From: Septoria linicola
Taxonomy: Eukaryota > Ascomycota > Dothideomycetes > Mycosphaerellales > Mycosphaerellaceae
Reading direction: 5' to 3'
Length of the DNA: 64,000 nt
NCBI GenBank assembly: GCA_024114885.1
Contig: CP099425.1
Span: 62,001 to 126,000 of the forward strand
Shown here: in pieces, positions 1-13,427 of the stretch
Numbering within the stretch: position 1 is the stretch's first letter
How the letters are laid out: the number at the start of each line of letters is the position of its first letter
Position numbers and translations under genes: made by a program
Notes under the pieces: model-generated
What the model was told of the DNA's origin: nothing
The model's database searches: none
Seen by the model: the letters and a program-made list of their open reading frames with translations, nothing else

Positions 1-186
1 ACTTAATTAATTTAATGTCCTATAGTCCTAGTATAGGCTCTTAGTCCTAGGACTACTAGTTTAAGCTTGTTACTACTAGTTAATATACGTATTATAAGAC
101 TATTACTCTCCGAATAGGTCTTGTTCTATAATAACTACTCTTATACCTACCTAGGAGGTTAGTATTAGGACAGTTATTATCTATTA
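1..186 (+). repeat. 3' part of a Gypsy LTR (same family as G2/G3)
   Basis: This stretch aligns base for base with positions 93-278 of the 278-bp LTRs of the two Gypsy elements further right (compare 63732-63917 and 50881-51066). It ends at the same LTR terminus, CTATTA at 181-186. The 5' part lies outside the window, so it may be the 3' LTR of a third Gypsy copy or a solo LTR. Differences from the other LTRs are nearly all C/T or G/A. Confidence 0.9.
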
Positions 187-1356
187 CTATATCTCTATCT
201 AAAAACTTATATATACTAGTAAAAGTATCTTATAACGAGACTACTATAAGTAATATAAGACGTAAGGATCTATTAGAGCTCGACTACGATAATACTATCT
301 TAGTTTAGTCGACTACGTAACTTTATTAATAAATTTATTAAGCGTTAGTCGCTACTAATACTTATACTATCTAATACTAACTAGTAACGGTTAGAATATC
401 TTATATCTCTAACTATACCTTTCGCTTAGGCTACTATCTACGTTAGTATAATAGAGAGCTCTAGCTTCTATCTAGTCCTTAGCTACTATAACTCTCTTTT
501 CGATATTCTAGATAAAATAGATAAGAAACTTAAGTATAAGAAAGAAGCTTAGAAGATCTTACTCTATAAGGTACTAGATAAAGCGTATACTAAGCTCTTT
601 TAATATTATTAATAGACCTAGTAATAGTTTAGAGACTACTATAGTATAGTAGTACTACTATATCCTATAATTAAGAGTATATTCTAGAAGTAAGGTACTT
701 TCGATAACGATAGTTTAGAAGATCTCTACTAGAGTAAATTATATATAGAGTAGTTAAAGTATTATAAAGCTTTATCTAGTACTATATAAGCTTTAGTATA
801 GTAGCCTCGAGGTATATAAAGCTTCTTAACCTTCTTTATTATAAAGATCGATAGCGATAATAATAAAGCTTAACTAGTACTCGATATAGCTCTCTTAGTT
901 AAGCTTAATAATAAACTAGAGCGCTATTAGAAAGTAGACTTCTTATATATAGATAGAATAGATCCTATAGATATATAGCTAGCTCTTACTAATATATTCT
1001 CTACTATATCGAAAATAGCCTAGGATATTCTATATATTCTAGTAGTAGGTACTAGATATAAACGAGATTTTAGTATTATACCTTATTCGAACTACTATAA
1101 TCGGATATATAATCTAGATATCTTTATATATATTATACTTTTACGATATCGATATCGCGATTATAAGTATAATATAAGAGTAGTACTTACTATAGAAGTA
1201 TCTACTCTTTATCCTAATTTAGAACTTACTTATAATTAGATAGATATAGTCGAGAAGTAGAATAAAGAGGTTAAAAACGAAATTAAGGCTCTTTTAAAGT
1301 TTAATAGTACTAGTAATAATAAAGAGGTTATAAAGATAGATAAATTATAGTATTAA
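187..1356 (+). pseudogene. RIP-mutated hAT transposase, C-terminal part
   Basis: One frame (position mod 3 = 1) reads as the C-terminal half of a fungal hAT transposase with many TAA/TAG where Gln or Trp would stand. The order fits the family: an 'R-W-N-S-T' region decayed to RIYxSSTT at about 268-300, an 'LDKAYTKLF' stretch with 'VLLYP' around 570-675, and a hAT dimerisation segment at 961-1080 (DPIDI then IFSTISKIA, DILYI and RDFSI). The frame ends at TAA 1354-1356. The 5' end is missing because the Gypsy LTR abuts it at 186/187. It cannot make a protein. No terminal inverted repeats were found. The family call rests on residue pattern only. Confidence 0.7.
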
Positions 1357-1823
1357 AGTACGTAAAAGCATAATACGCTCTATAGAGAAGCTTTTAGAGC
1401 TAGAACGTAGCTACTAACTACGTCTACTAACTACGTCTACTAACTATATATATTATAAACTTAAGTCGATATTAGATTAGCCTATTCGTTCTACTTATTA
1501 CTATTATCCCTCTCTCTATCTTTACTACTCTATTATATACTTTCTTTTCTAGTCGATACTAACTAGAATCTATTTACTTCGTAGTTATACTTAAAACCTA
1601 TATTATATCTATTTTTTATCTATCTAACCTATCTAAGTATAGAGTAGGTATTTATACTATACCTATTACTATCTTCTATAGGTAGGCTAAGACCTAGCCT
1701 AATCTATATACTAACCTATTTTAGTATATCTATTCTAATCTCTAGTAGCTATAGTAGAGATATCTAGGACGTATTATTAGTTAAAAACGATACTACGAGT
1801 ATTAATTACTTTAGATCTAGTAT
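1357..1823. other. AT-rich, RIP-mutated DNA with no recognisable gene
   Basis: There is no open frame of useful length. The stretch is the left flank of Copia copy A. Rejoining it with 20735 onward, after removing one copy of the agtat duplication, gives the sequence before the insertion. A short 13-bp tandem repeat is at 1411-1446. Confidence 0.6.
1411..1446 (+). repeat. 13-bp tandem repeat, about 2.8 units
   Basis: The unit CTACTAACTACGT occurs at 1411-1423 and 1424-1436, with a partial third unit at 1437-1446. It follows the hAT frame by about 55 bp. No function can be inferred. Confidence 0.8.
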
Positions 1824-2100
1824 TATTAAGAATATATCCTAGATAGTTAGTCTAGATATAGGTATTTAAGTATAGTTCTAGATACCTAAGGTATCTACCT
1901 AAGGCTTAGTAAGAGGTATATCTTACTTCTTTTTCTTCTCTTCTTAGATAACTAACTTAATTAACTTTGTATTTAGTTCCTAGTATATTACTACTATACT
2001 ATATATATAAGTTAGTTTAAGATTAATCTCCTATTCTTCTTTACTATACTATACTCTCCTAGATATTATATAGTATATAATACGCTCTCTACTTTAAATA
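1824..2100 (+). repeat. 5' LTR of Copia copy A
   Basis: This 277-bp LTR matches the other Copia LTRs in the window. The original TG...CA ends have decayed to TA...TA. It is followed directly by the primer-binding site. Confidence 0.9.
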
Positions 2101-2118
2101 GGTTATAAGCCTAGGTTT
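2101..2118 (+). other. Primer-binding site of Copia copy A (RIP-altered)
   Basis: The sequence starts GGTTATAAGCC immediately after the LTR and is a decayed version of the site in copies B and C. The core resembles the complement of the initiator tRNA anticodon arm (half-tRNA priming). Confidence 0.6.
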
Positions 2119-4517
2119 ATATACTAAATAGGAGTAACCTATATTAGTATAGGTTACTTATATCCCTTATAGTTTATAGAAAACATTTAGAGCCTAGAAG
2201 TTTCTCTAACTATATTACTAACGAAGCTAGTTTATACCTAGTAGTATATAAGTTAGTAAAGATCTCTATAATAAGATAGTATATTCCTACTTTATTAATA
2301 CCTATCTAGTTCTCTACTATTATACCTAGTATTACTAGAGTTAGAAGAGGCTACTTAGCTTTCCTACTACCTAGTAGTAGAAACTCTACTAAGAGAGAAA
2401 GATCTAAGTCTTAGTAATTTCCTAAATACGAGGAATCTCTATCTTTTAGAGCTAGTCTCTCTATTATAAGAAATTACTCTTCTCTAGAATCCTTAGCTAG
2501 TCTAAAGTATTCTACTAATTATTTATTTTATTTACCTATTCCTATAATAGACTAAGAGGATAAGAAGAGCTAAAGGATTCTAATCCTAGATAGAACTAAC
2601 TAGAAGAAATAGTTTAGGCTATAGATAGATAAGCTAGAAGGAAAGGACTAGTTCTAGGTAATTAGCTAACTAATTACTAGAAAGAACCTATATATAGTTT
2701 AGTAGGATACTAGTCTCTAGATATATATTACTTAGAATTAGTACTTCTTATAAGACAATATAGTATATAGGTTTAGTATTAGATATAGTATTAGTAAAGA
2801 TAATAAGATAGAGCTAGAGATATAGTATATTACTATATTTATAGCTAAAATATAGATAGTTCTCTAGAATAAGTATAATAGAGTCCTAAAGTCCTATACT
2901 ATAGGTCTAATTAAGTAGTTTATTATATATAGGATATTACTTAATAAGATAACTAGAGAAGTATAGAGATACCTTAGAGGCCTAGGTAAGAGGATTACTA
3001 AGATTAATCCTTAGGAAACTTACTACTAGAGCTAAGAGAAAAGGCTAAAATATCTCCTATAGTCTCTATCTATATTATACTAAGTAGCTAAGGATACTAT
3101 TATAACCTAACTATCCTTAGATATAGATACTATTCTTCTTCTACTTAAGTCCTAAGAGGTAAGAGATAATCTAGATAAGATAGATATAGGTTTAGCTATA
3201 TTCTATCCTAGATAGCTCTATTAAGGAAAGTCTCTACTAATATACTAGCTCTATAAGAAAGAGAAGTACTAGTTAAAAGATTATCCTAACCTCTCTACTA
3301 CTAAGAAACTATCCTAGTAGAGGAATAGTTTTAAGAACTAGAAGGACTCTTAGAGATTATCTCTTAGAGAGAGAGTAAGAAGATCTCTTTTACTAAGGAA
3401 TACTAGATATATTAAGAAAGCTATTTATAAGTTATTATTATATAATAAGCTAAAGAAGGCTATCTAGAGAATAGATAAGTAGCTTTAGAGGATAGAAAGA
3501 TCTAGAAAGCTTCTAAAGAAAGGATTTTTAGCCTAGGAGTCTAGTTCTAGTTCTAATACTAGAACTTATTCTAGTTCTAGAAGTAATAATAATTCTCTAT
3601 TAGAAGATAATAATTAAGATAAGTTAGCCTATTCTATAATTAGAGCTAAAAGTAAGTTATTACTCTAAGAATAGCTCTTAGATTCCTATATCTTATCTTA
3701 TATAACTAACTAACTATCCTTCTTTAGATTAGTAAAGCTACTAAGGAAGAAAGTATAGATTAAAGTAGAAGGAGGATACCTCTATATAACCTACTCTAGA
3801 CTAGTATAGATAAAAAGAATCTTAGAAAAAGAAGTTCTACTTAATAAGATACTATTTATTCCTAATCTTAGAGTAAATCTTATATTATAGGATTAGTTTA
3901 GTAAGTAATTTAGAGTCTAAAAGCCTAATTTCACTCTTACCTTCCTAGATAGCTAAATAGTTATAAAGACTAAACTAGTTAGAGGTGTTCTATTTATTAG
4001 TAAGATATTATCTCTCTTATAGAAAAAGTTATATTACTTACTATATAATTCTATAGAGGTTAATAATACTTATACTATCTTATTAGAAAAGAATCTAAAA
4101 TAGTAGGAGCTATAGTATAGAAGATTTATATACTTTAGAAGAAGGTTACTCTTAAACCTTTATAAAGTTACTAACCTAAAGGAAAGAATTCTAATTTCTA
4201 GCTAGAAAGAGTATAAGTATAGAATCTATATAATAGATAAAATAAAGAAATACCTAGGTAAGTCTATTAAGAGAAGATCTAAAAGATTAGCTCTTATATT
4301 AGTAGATATCTATAGACTATTACTATTATTAGTAAAAGGTTTTATATAGTAGCTTAAGATTATTAATAACTTCTTAAGAAAGAAATAGGTATTTCTACTT
4401 AAAACTAGATTAGATATACTAACTACTCTTTAGAACTAGAGAATTAAGGTAGAAAGGTAGTTAGTAGTACTCCTTAAGTCTATAAGAGCTAATAATACTA
4501 GAGAAATTACTACTTTA

Positions 4518-4795
4518 TGTTAAAAGTGGAGGGCGTTTATAGATGCTATATAATGTTAAGGAGGGTATAGCGTAGTAAAGAAGAATAGAGGATCAATCTT
4601 GAACTGACTTATATACATAGTGTAGTAGTAATATGCTAGGAACCAAATACAAAGTTGATTAAGTTAGTTATCTAAGAAGAGAAGAGAGAGAAGCAAGATG
4701 TACCTCTTACTAAGCCTTAGGTAGATGCCTTAGACATCCAGAACTATGCTTAGAAGTCTATATCCAGACTGACTATCTAGGATACATTCTTAATA
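4518..4795 (-). repeat. 3' LTR of Copia copy B
   Basis: This 278-bp LTR is in reverse orientation. It begins TGTTAAAAGTGG on the plus strand and is the mate of 10539-10816. Confidence 0.93.
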
Positions 4796-4804
4796 CTCCC
4801 ACTC
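4796..4804 (-). other. Polypurine tract of Copia copy B
   Basis: On the element's own strand it reads GAGTGGGAG directly before the 3' LTR. It matches GAGTAGGAG in copy C at 19144-19152. It is the likely plus-strand primer, judged from position and composition. Confidence 0.6.
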
Positions 4805-5409
4805 ATGCTATATAGTCAGATCTTTTAACAGATCATCTATAGTACTCAAATGCTAGTCCCAATCTTGATTAGTTATTAAGTACTTGCTTTTTAGACCAAT
4901 AACCAGGCAGCACTAACTATTAATCTAACAAACTTTCTATACTACTATCTCCTATAAAAAGGTAAAAGAAATGCCTTCTATAAGATCTTCCTCCTCTCTT
5001 ATATAGGAGTAGATTGTTTAGGATATGGACTATCTAGTAAGTTGCCCCTGTCCTTTCTTATAGCCAATTCTAACAGCTCCCTAGATTCCTTATAGCCTAG
5101 TCCCTTACTTGGTCACATTCTATATAGCTTCTTAGTTCCCTAATAGTCTTTAGGGTATACTATTCTTAGCTATAGGGATCTTGTATCAAGCTAGGGAGTA
5201 GAGTAACTACATACTAGTGGAGGAGATAATAGCTGCTATAGAGGAGGTCTTCAATATTAACTAGTACTTGGCCTTAGGGGGTGTCTAGTTTAGCTAGGTG
5301 CTATATAGTAATATTATAGTTAGTAACAGGTCTAACATTAGTAAGGGCATTTAGGACTTTGTAAAGTCTAACTAAGGAGGAGTCAAGTAACTAAAATCTT
5401 TCTTTTGGA

Positions 5410-8400
5410 CTCCTCTTAGTTCAGCTCTAAGGCTTAGAGTTATCTTTTATATATCTCTTATATAAGGTAGAGCTGCCTTATAAACTCCTGAAACTGTAGT
5501 CTATTCTTTGGCTTAGTAAGACTATCTACTACTATCTCTTTTGTGTTCACATATTCTATAGAGATAAGTCTGTTCCACTAGAGCTTTCTCATAGCATTAT
5601 ATAAGATATTAATGTGTTTGGACTTGTTATGAACATATGAGTCCTTGACTAGAGTAAGGGCAGCTTGGTTATTACCTTTCAGCTGAATTAGCCTGATTCT
5701 AGTAATAGTTTCCTAGTTACTAAGGATCCTTAGTTAGTAAGAACATTCTCCTACTAACTCTAGGCATCTAAGCTCTCTTAAAAGAGTACTAAGGAACTAT
5801 AACTGTTTTGCACATACTCCTATAGCTATGTATTTAGCTTCTATTATAGATATAGCCACAGATTTCTGCTTCTTACTTATCTAGGAGATTAGTGTACTAT
5901 AAAGGAAGAAGACATATCTAAGGATTGAGACTCTATTAGTCTTGTCTATTGCATAGTTAGAGTCTATATATCTAGTAAGGCAGCCTTGACTATTCCTTGA
6001 GTATCTTAGACTAAGGTCTAGGTTTGATCTTAGGTATCTAGTCAGCTTCTTTAGAGCCTTTATATGTCCTACTATTAGATTACTAATATAGGAGCTTAAT
6101 CTTCTAAGGGCAAATGAAATGTCTAGTCTTATGACAGTTGTAAGCTATATCTATATTCTAATAATGGATTAGTACTCCTATTTGTTACACCTTTCATTAT
6201 TTGGTCTAGTAGGCTTCAGACTTTTATAGCTGTCTATTAGTGAAAGAGTTAGTAATACAGTCTCTTGACCTATTCCTATCTTAGCTAGGTTCTCTTAGAT
6301 ATAGTGCTTCTAGTTAAGTTTCAGCTAGCCTTGCTGTCTGTTTCTTATTAGTCTCATTCTAAGAATCTTGTCTAGTTCTCTAAGATCTTTGATCTTAAAG
6401 ACCTTGCTAAGTTGGTCTTTAAACTAGAGGACATCTTCTAGTCTCTCTATAGTAATAGGTATGTTATTAATATAGATCAGGATTATTAGGTCTTTCCTTT
6501 TCTTGTAGATTAGAAGATATAGGTCCACTTCTAATTATCTGAATCCTATTCCTTTCAGCTTTGACATATATAGCTAATTCTAGTCTCTTGCAGCTTGCTT
6601 TAGCCTATAGAGACTCCTTAGAACTTATAAGACTATGCTAGTTAGTAGGTCAATACCTAGTAGTAGGATTATGTAGATGTCCTTATATAGGGTACTCTCT
6701 ATAAATATATTGTTCATATCCACTTAGTATAGAACCAGGTCCTTCTTATAGACCACAGCTATGAATCCTCTTAGAGTATCCTGCCTGACTATAGGGGCAA
6801 AAGTTTCTATATAGTCTACTCTATACTTTTAGGAGAACCCTCTTATAACTAGTCTTGCCTTGAACTTTTCAATGGCTCTACTAAGCTTTCTCTTGACATT
6901 AAAGACCTATCTTAAGGTGACCAGGTTAGCCCCTTTTAGTAGGACTACTATAGTCTAGGTGTTGTTGCTTATAAGTGTATCTAGCTCCTTCTAAATAGCT
7001 TCTTACTAGAGATGACCTTACTTAGGATCACTTACTACTTCCTTATAGTTCCTTAGGATTAGAACCTCCTATTTGTGCATTCCTACTTCTTTAGTAGCTA
7101 AGAATGTAATCTCTTTAACTTCCTCTAAGAATTCTAGGTCCTATAGGATGCCTAGGTTAATAGAGCTTATAGCTAAGAAGAAAGCCTAATACTCTAGGAG
7201 CATTTCCTTGTCTAGCTGACTATTCTGATCTGGCTTAAGCCTAATTGGCTTTAGCTTCTAGTTAAATCTATTAAGTTCTTAGGATGCTTTCCTTTTTCCA
7301 AGGGTTTGCCTTAGAGCTGTCTGCTCCTAATCTACCTCTATAGTTTCTTAGGCAGAATTCTTAGATTCTTTCTTAACTTTCCTTTAGTCTAGGAATTTTC
7401 TATACTCTCCTACATCTTCTAGTAGAGGTAGAAGTTGTATAAAGAGTTTCTTTCCTTCCTAAACCTATACTAATAGCTAAGAGGGAGGAGGCTTCTACTA
7501 GCCTAGACTAGGAGCACCTAGGGTACTCCTACTAGCTTATAGAGCAGGCTAGCTAATAGTTCTTGGCCTTCTAATAGGTCTTCTTTCTAGAGCTGAACTA
7601 GGGAGATTCTTGATCTTAATGTTTAAGTCTAATTCTCTACCTAGCTTATCTTTAAAGAAGATTACATTAGTATGCTACTTAATAGCCTTTATATCTGGCT
7701 CCTAGAACTTCTATACCTTTACTATGTTGTTATAGTATCTAATAAACATAGTATCCTTTCCTCTGTTTATTAGTTTGTTACTCCTTGCCTACTAAGGCTG
7801 TGCTCTTATATCTATGTATACTACAGCTCTATATCCCTATACCTTAAGGTAGGAGACTATTAGTTTGATCCTATTAAAAGCTTTATTAGGTGAGAGCTTG
7901 AATCCCTTAACATTAGGTCTATTTAGAAGCTTGTTTCTTATATACACCTATGCTTCAAGGGCTTCTAGCTAAAACTTAATAGGTATCTTGCTTTCTTTAA
8001 GCATTGCTCTAATAGAGGCCTCTAATGTTTGGATGGACCTCTTAACTACTCTATTCTGGAGTGAATTGTAGGCCTTAGTTAGCTTAAGGGTAATTCTAAA
8101 GTCCTTCTCCTACTATTTGATTAAAGTAGTAATCTCTCTAGCATTGTTAGCCCTTACAGACTTAAGGAGTGCTACTGACTGCCTTTCTGCCTTGATCCTC
8201 TAGTTCTGAAGAGCAGTTAGTATATCTGATCTGGCCTTGAGTAGAAATGCCTATTTCTTTCTTAAGAAGTTATTAATAATCTTAAGCTACTATGTAAAAC
8301 CTTTTACTAATAATAGTAATAGTCTACAGATATCTACTAACATAAGGGCTAATCTTTCAGGTCTTCTCTTAATAGACTTGCCTAGGTGTTTCTTTATCTT

Positions 8401-10170
8401 GCCTATTGTATAGATCCTATACTTATACTCTTCCTAGTTAGGAATTGGAATTCTTTCCTTTAGGTTAGTAACTTTGTAAAGGTTTGAGAGTAACCCTCTT
8501 TCAAAGTATGCAAATCTTCTATACTATAGCTCCCACTGTTTCAGATCCTTCTCTAATAGGGTAGTATAGGTATTATTAACCTCTATAGGATTATATAGTA
8601 AGTAATATAACTTTTCCTATAGGAGAGGTAATATCTTACTAACAAATAGAACACCTCTAACTAGCTTAGTCTTTATAACTGTTTGGCTATCTAGGGAGGT
8701 GAGAGTGAAATTAGGCTTCTAGACTCTAAATTGCTTACTAAACTAATTCTATAATATAAGATTTACTCTAAGATTAGGAACAAATAGTACCCTATTAAGT
8801 AGAACTTCTCCTCCTAAGATTCCCTTTATCTATACTAGTCTAGAGTAGGTTATATAGAGGTATCCTCCTCCTACCTTAATCCACACTTTCTTCCTTAGTA
8901 GCTTTACTAATCTAAAGAAGGACAGTTGGTTAGTTATATAGGATGAGGCACAGGAATCTAAGAGCTATTCTTAGGGTAACAACTTGCCTTTAGCCTTAAT
9001 TATAGAATAGGCTAACTTATCTTAGTTATTATCTTCTAATAGGGAATTATTATTACTTCTAGAACTAGAGTGAGTTCTAGAATCAGAACTAGAACTAGAC
9101 TCCTAGGCTGAAAATCCTTTCTTTAGAAGCTTTTTAGACTTTTCTATCCTTTGAAGCTACTTGCCTATTTTCTAGACAACCTTCTTTAGCTTATTATATA
9201 ATAATGACTTGTGGACAGCTTTCTTAATATGTCTAGTATTCCTTAGTAAAGGGGATCTTCTAACTCTCCCTCTAAGGAATAATCCCTAAGGGTCCTTCTA
9301 GTTCTTAGTACTATTTCTCTACTAGGACAGTTTCTTAGTAGTAGGGAGGTTAGGACAATCCTTTAACTAGTGCTTCCCTTTCTTATAGAGCTGGTACATT
9401 AGTAGGGACTTTCCTTAGTAAGGCTACTTAGAATAGAATATAGCTAGACCTGTGTCTATCTTATCTGGATTGTCTCTTGCCTCTTAGGACTCAAGTAGAA
9501 GGAGAACAGTGTCTATATCTAAGGATGGTTAGGTTATAATAGCATCCTTAGCTACTTGGTATAATGTAGGTAGGGACTATAGGAGATGTTTCAGCCTTTT
9601 CTCTTAGCTCTAGTAGTAGGCTTCCTAAGGATCAATCTCAGTAATCCTCTTGCCTAGGCCTCTAAGGTGTCTCTATGCTTCCCTGATTGTCTTATTAGGT
9701 GATATCCTGAATATAACAAACTGCTTAATTAGACCTATAGTATAGGACTTCAGGACTCTATTATACTTATTCTAGAGAATCACCTACATCTTAGCTGCTA
9801 GTATAGTAACATACTATGTCTCTAGCTCCATCTTATTATCTTCACTAATACTATATCTAATACTAAACCTACATACTATATTGTCTTTTAAGAAGTATTA
9901 ATTCTAAGTGACATATATCTAAAGACTAGTGTCCTACTGAACTATATATAAGTTCCCTCTAACAATTAGTTAGCTGATTGCCTAGAACTAGTCCTTTCCT
10001 TCTAGCTTGTCTGTCTGTAGCTTGAACTATCTCTTCTAGTTAGTTCTGTCTAGGATTGGAATCCTTTAGCTCTTCTTATCCTCTTAGTCTATTATAGAAA
10101 TAGGTAAATAGAATAAATAATTAGTAGAATGCTTCAGACTAGCTAAGGATTCTAGAGAAGGGTAATTTCT
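5410..10170 (-). pseudogene. Decayed Copia gag-pol of copy B
   Basis: Read on the minus strand, one decayed polyprotein follows Copia order: gag, protease, integrase, RT, RNase H. A CX2CX4HX4C knuckle in gag has both first cysteines mutated to Tyr, with KKGKH and LKDC kept near 9360-9400. The protease site reads D-S-C-A-S (Cys codon 8950-8952), where Copia proteases normally have D-S/T-G. The RT box is Y-I-N-N at 6463-6474, from the usual Y-V-D-D. RNase H and the tail run to about 5410. Many Gln and Trp positions are TAA/TAG, the RIP products of CAA, CAG and TGG. Boundaries are approximate, by alignment with copy C. Confidence 0.85.
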
Positions 10171-10520
10171 TGTAGTAGGGAGACTAGCTCTAAGGGACAG
10201 GGATTCCTCGTATTTAGGAAATTACTAAGACTCAGATCTTTCTCTCTTAGTAGAGTTTCTATTACTAGGTAGTAGGAAGGCTAAGTAGCCTCTTCTAACT
10301 CTAGTGATGCTAGGTGCAATAGTAGAGAACTAGGCAGGTATTAATAAAGCAGAAACACACTACTGTCTTATAGAGATCTTTACTAACTTATATACTACTA
10401 GGTGCAAACTAGCTTCGTTAGTAATATAGTTAGGGAAACTTCTAGGCCCTAAATGTTTTCTGTAAACTGCAAGGGATACAAGTAACCTGTACTAACATAG
10501 GTTACTCCTATTTAGTGCAT

Positions 10521-10538
10521 AAACCCGGGCTTATAACC
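10521..10538 (-). other. Primer-binding site of Copia copy B (half-tRNA type)
   Basis: On the element's strand it reads GGTTATAAGCCCGGG, abutting the 5' LTR. It complements a sequence like the anticodon arm of initiator tRNA-Met (GGGCUCAUAACC) with one G-to-A change. That is the priming mode known for Drosophila copia and yeast Ty5, and differs from priming on a tRNA 3' end. Confidence 0.65.
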
Positions 10539-10816
10539 TGTTAAAAGTAGAGGGCGTTTGTAGATACTACATAATGTTAAGGAGGGTATAGCGTAGTAAA
10601 GAAGAATAGGGGATCAATCTTGAACTAACTTATACACATAGTGTAGTAGTAATATGCTAGGAACCAAATACAAAGTTAATTAAGTTAGTTATCTAAGAAG
10701 AGAAGAGAGAGAAGCAAGATGTACCTCTTGCTAAGCCTTAGGTGGATGCCTTAGGCATCCAGAACCATGCTCAGAAGTCCATATCCAGACTAACTATCTG
10801 GGATACATTCTTAACA
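10539..10816 (-). repeat. 5' LTR of Copia copy B
   Basis: This 278-bp LTR is in reverse orientation with intact TG (10539-10540) and CA (10815-10816) ends. The cttta duplication follows at 10817-10821. Confidence 0.93.
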
Positions 10817-13130
10817 CTTTAATTAAATAGTAGAAGAAGGACTTAAGAATTATTTTTAAGCTAACTAAAGCCTATAATTTACTCTAGAATAGAGTAGTTA
10901 AGAGGTCTATATAAATATTAGAGGCCTCTATTAGAGTAATACTTAAAGAGAGTAAGATACCTATTAAGTTTTAGCTAGAAGCTCTTAAAGTATAAGTATA
11001 TATAAGGAATAAGCTCCTAAATAGATCTAATATTAAGAGATTTAAGCTCTTATCTAATAAAGCTTTTAATAAGATTAAACTAATAGTCTCCTACCTTAAG
11101 GTATAGAGATATAGAGCTATAGTATATATAGATATAAGAGTATAGCCTTAGTAGGTAAAGAGTAATAAACTAATAAATAGAGGAAAGAATACTATATTTA
11201 TTAGATACTATAATAATATAGTAAAGGTATAGAAGTTCTAGGAGCTAGATATAAAGGCTATTAAGTAGTATACTAATATAATCTTCTTTAAAGATAAGCT
11301 AGGTAGAGAATTAGACTTAAATATTAAAATTAAGAATCTCTCTAGTTTAGCTCTAGAAAGAAGACCTATTAGAAGGCTAAGAACTATTAGCTAGCCTACT
11401 CTATAGGCTAGTAGAAGTACTCTAGGTACTTCTAGCCTAAGTTAGTAGAAGCCTCCTTCTTCTTAGCTATTAGTATAGGTTTAGGAAAGAAAGAAACTCT
11501 TTATATAACTTCTATCTCTACTAGAAGATATAAGAGAGTATAGAAAATTCCTAGACTAAGAGAAAGTTAAGAAAGAATCTAAGAATTCTATCTAAGAAAC
11601 TATAAAGATAGATTAGAAGTAGATAGTTCTAAAGTAAACTTTTAGAAAAAGGAAAGTATCTTAAGAACTTAATAGGTTTAACTAGAAGCTAAAGCTAATT
11701 AGACTTAAATTAGATTAGACTAGCTAACTAGATAAGGAAATACTCCTAGAGTATTAGACTTTCTTCTTAGCTATAAGTTCTATTAACCTAGATATCCTAT
11801 AAGACTTAGAATTCTTAGAGAAAGTTAAAGAGATTATATTCTCTACTACTAAAGAAATAGGAATATATAAATAGAAGGTTCTAATTCTAAGGAACTATAA
11901 GGAAATAGTAAGTAATTCTAAGTATAGTTATCTCTAGTAAGAAGCTATTTAGAAGGAGCTAGATATACTTATAAGTAATAATACCTAGACTATAGTAGTT
12001 CTACTAAAAGAGGCTAACTTAGTTACCTTAAGATAGGTCTTTAATATTAAGAGAAAACTTAGTAGTACTATTAAAAAGTTTAAAATAAGACTAGTTATAA
12101 GAAGGTTCTTCTAAAAGTATAGAGTAGACTATATAGAAACTTTTATCTCTATAGTTAGGTAGAATACTCTAAGAGGATTTATAGCTATAGTCTATAAGAA
12201 GGACCTAGTTCTATACTAAGTAGATATAAATAATATATTTATAGAAAGTACTCTATATAAGGATATCTATATAATCCTACTACTAGGTATTAACCTACTA
12301 ACTAGTATAGTCTTATAAGTTCTAAGAAGTCTCTATAAGCTAAAGTAAGCTATAAGAGACTAGAATTAGCTATATATATTAAAGCTAAAAGAAATAGGAT
12401 TTAGATTATTAGAAGTAGACCTATATCTTCTAATCTATAAGAAAAGGAAAGATCTAATAATCCTAATCTATATTAATAATATATCTATTACTATAGAGAA
12501 ACTAGAAGATATCCTCTAGTTTAAAGACTAACTTAGTAAGGTCTTTAAGATTAAAGATCTTAGAGAACTAGATAAGATTCTTAGAATAAGACTAATAAGA
12601 AATAGATAGTAAGACTAGCTAAAACTTAACTAGAAGTACTATATCTAAGAGAACCTAGCTAAGATAGGAATAGGCTAAGAAACTATATTACTAACTCTTT
12701 TACTAATAGATAGCTATAAAAGTCTAAAGCCTACTAGACTAAATAATAAAAGATATAATAAATAGGAGTACTAATCTATTATTAGAATATAGATATAGCT
12801 TATAACTATTATAAGACTAGATATCTTATTTACTCTTAGAAGATTAAGCTCCTATATTAGTAATCTAATAGTAGGATATATAAAGGCTCTAAAGAAGCTA
12901 ACTAGATATCTAAGATTAAACCTAGATCTTAGTTTAAGATACTTAAGGAATAGTTAAGGCTATCTTACTAGATATATAGACTCTAACTATATAATAGACA
13001 AGACTAATAGAGTCTTAATCCTTAGATATATTTTCTTTCTTTATAGTATACTAATCTCCTAGATAAGTAAGAAGTAGAAATCTATAGCTATATCTATAAT
13101 AGAAGCTAAATATATAGCTATAGGAGTATA

Positions 13131-13409
13131 TATTGAGAATGTATCCTAGATAGTCAGTCTAGAATATAGACTTCTGAGTATGGTTCTAGATACCTAAGGC
13201 ATCTACCTAAGGCTTAGTAAGAGGTATATCTTGCTTCTCTTTCTTCTCTTCTTAGATAACTAACAAAATCAACTTTGTATTTAGTTCCTAGCATATTACT
13301 ACTACACTATATATATAAGTCAGTTCAAGATTGATCCCCTATTCTTCTTTACTACGCTATACCCTCCTTAACATTATATAGTATCTACAAACGCCCTCTA
13401 CTTTTAATA
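13131..13409 (+). repeat. 5' LTR of Copia copy C
   Basis: This 279-bp LTR is followed directly by the primer-binding site. It pairs with 19153-19431. Confidence 0.93.
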
Positions 13410-13427
13410 GGTTATAAGCCCGGGTTT
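13410..13427 (+). other. Primer-binding site of Copia copy C (half-tRNA type)
   Basis: It reads GGTTATAAGCCCGGG at the first base after the LTR and is identical to the site in copy B. Complementarity to the initiator tRNA anticodon arm is inferred from the known Copia/Ty5 mechanism. Confidence 0.65.

Larger units (their letters stand above)
4518..10816 (-). mobile_element. Copia LTR retrotransposon, copy B (nested in A)
   Basis: Copy B is a complete 6,299-bp element on the minus strand with 278-bp LTRs, inserted into copy A. Its target duplication is cttta (4513-4517 and 10817-10821), and the uninterrupted site is still visible in copy C near 15821-15825. The LTR ends read TG...CA where not mutated. 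It keeps many CpA and TpG sites, unlike A and D, so it took fewer rounds of RIP. From right to left it holds LTR, half-tRNA-type primer-binding site, gag with zinc knuckle, protease, integrase, RT-RNase H, a short polypurine tract and LTR. Stops interrupt all domains. Confidence 0.95.
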
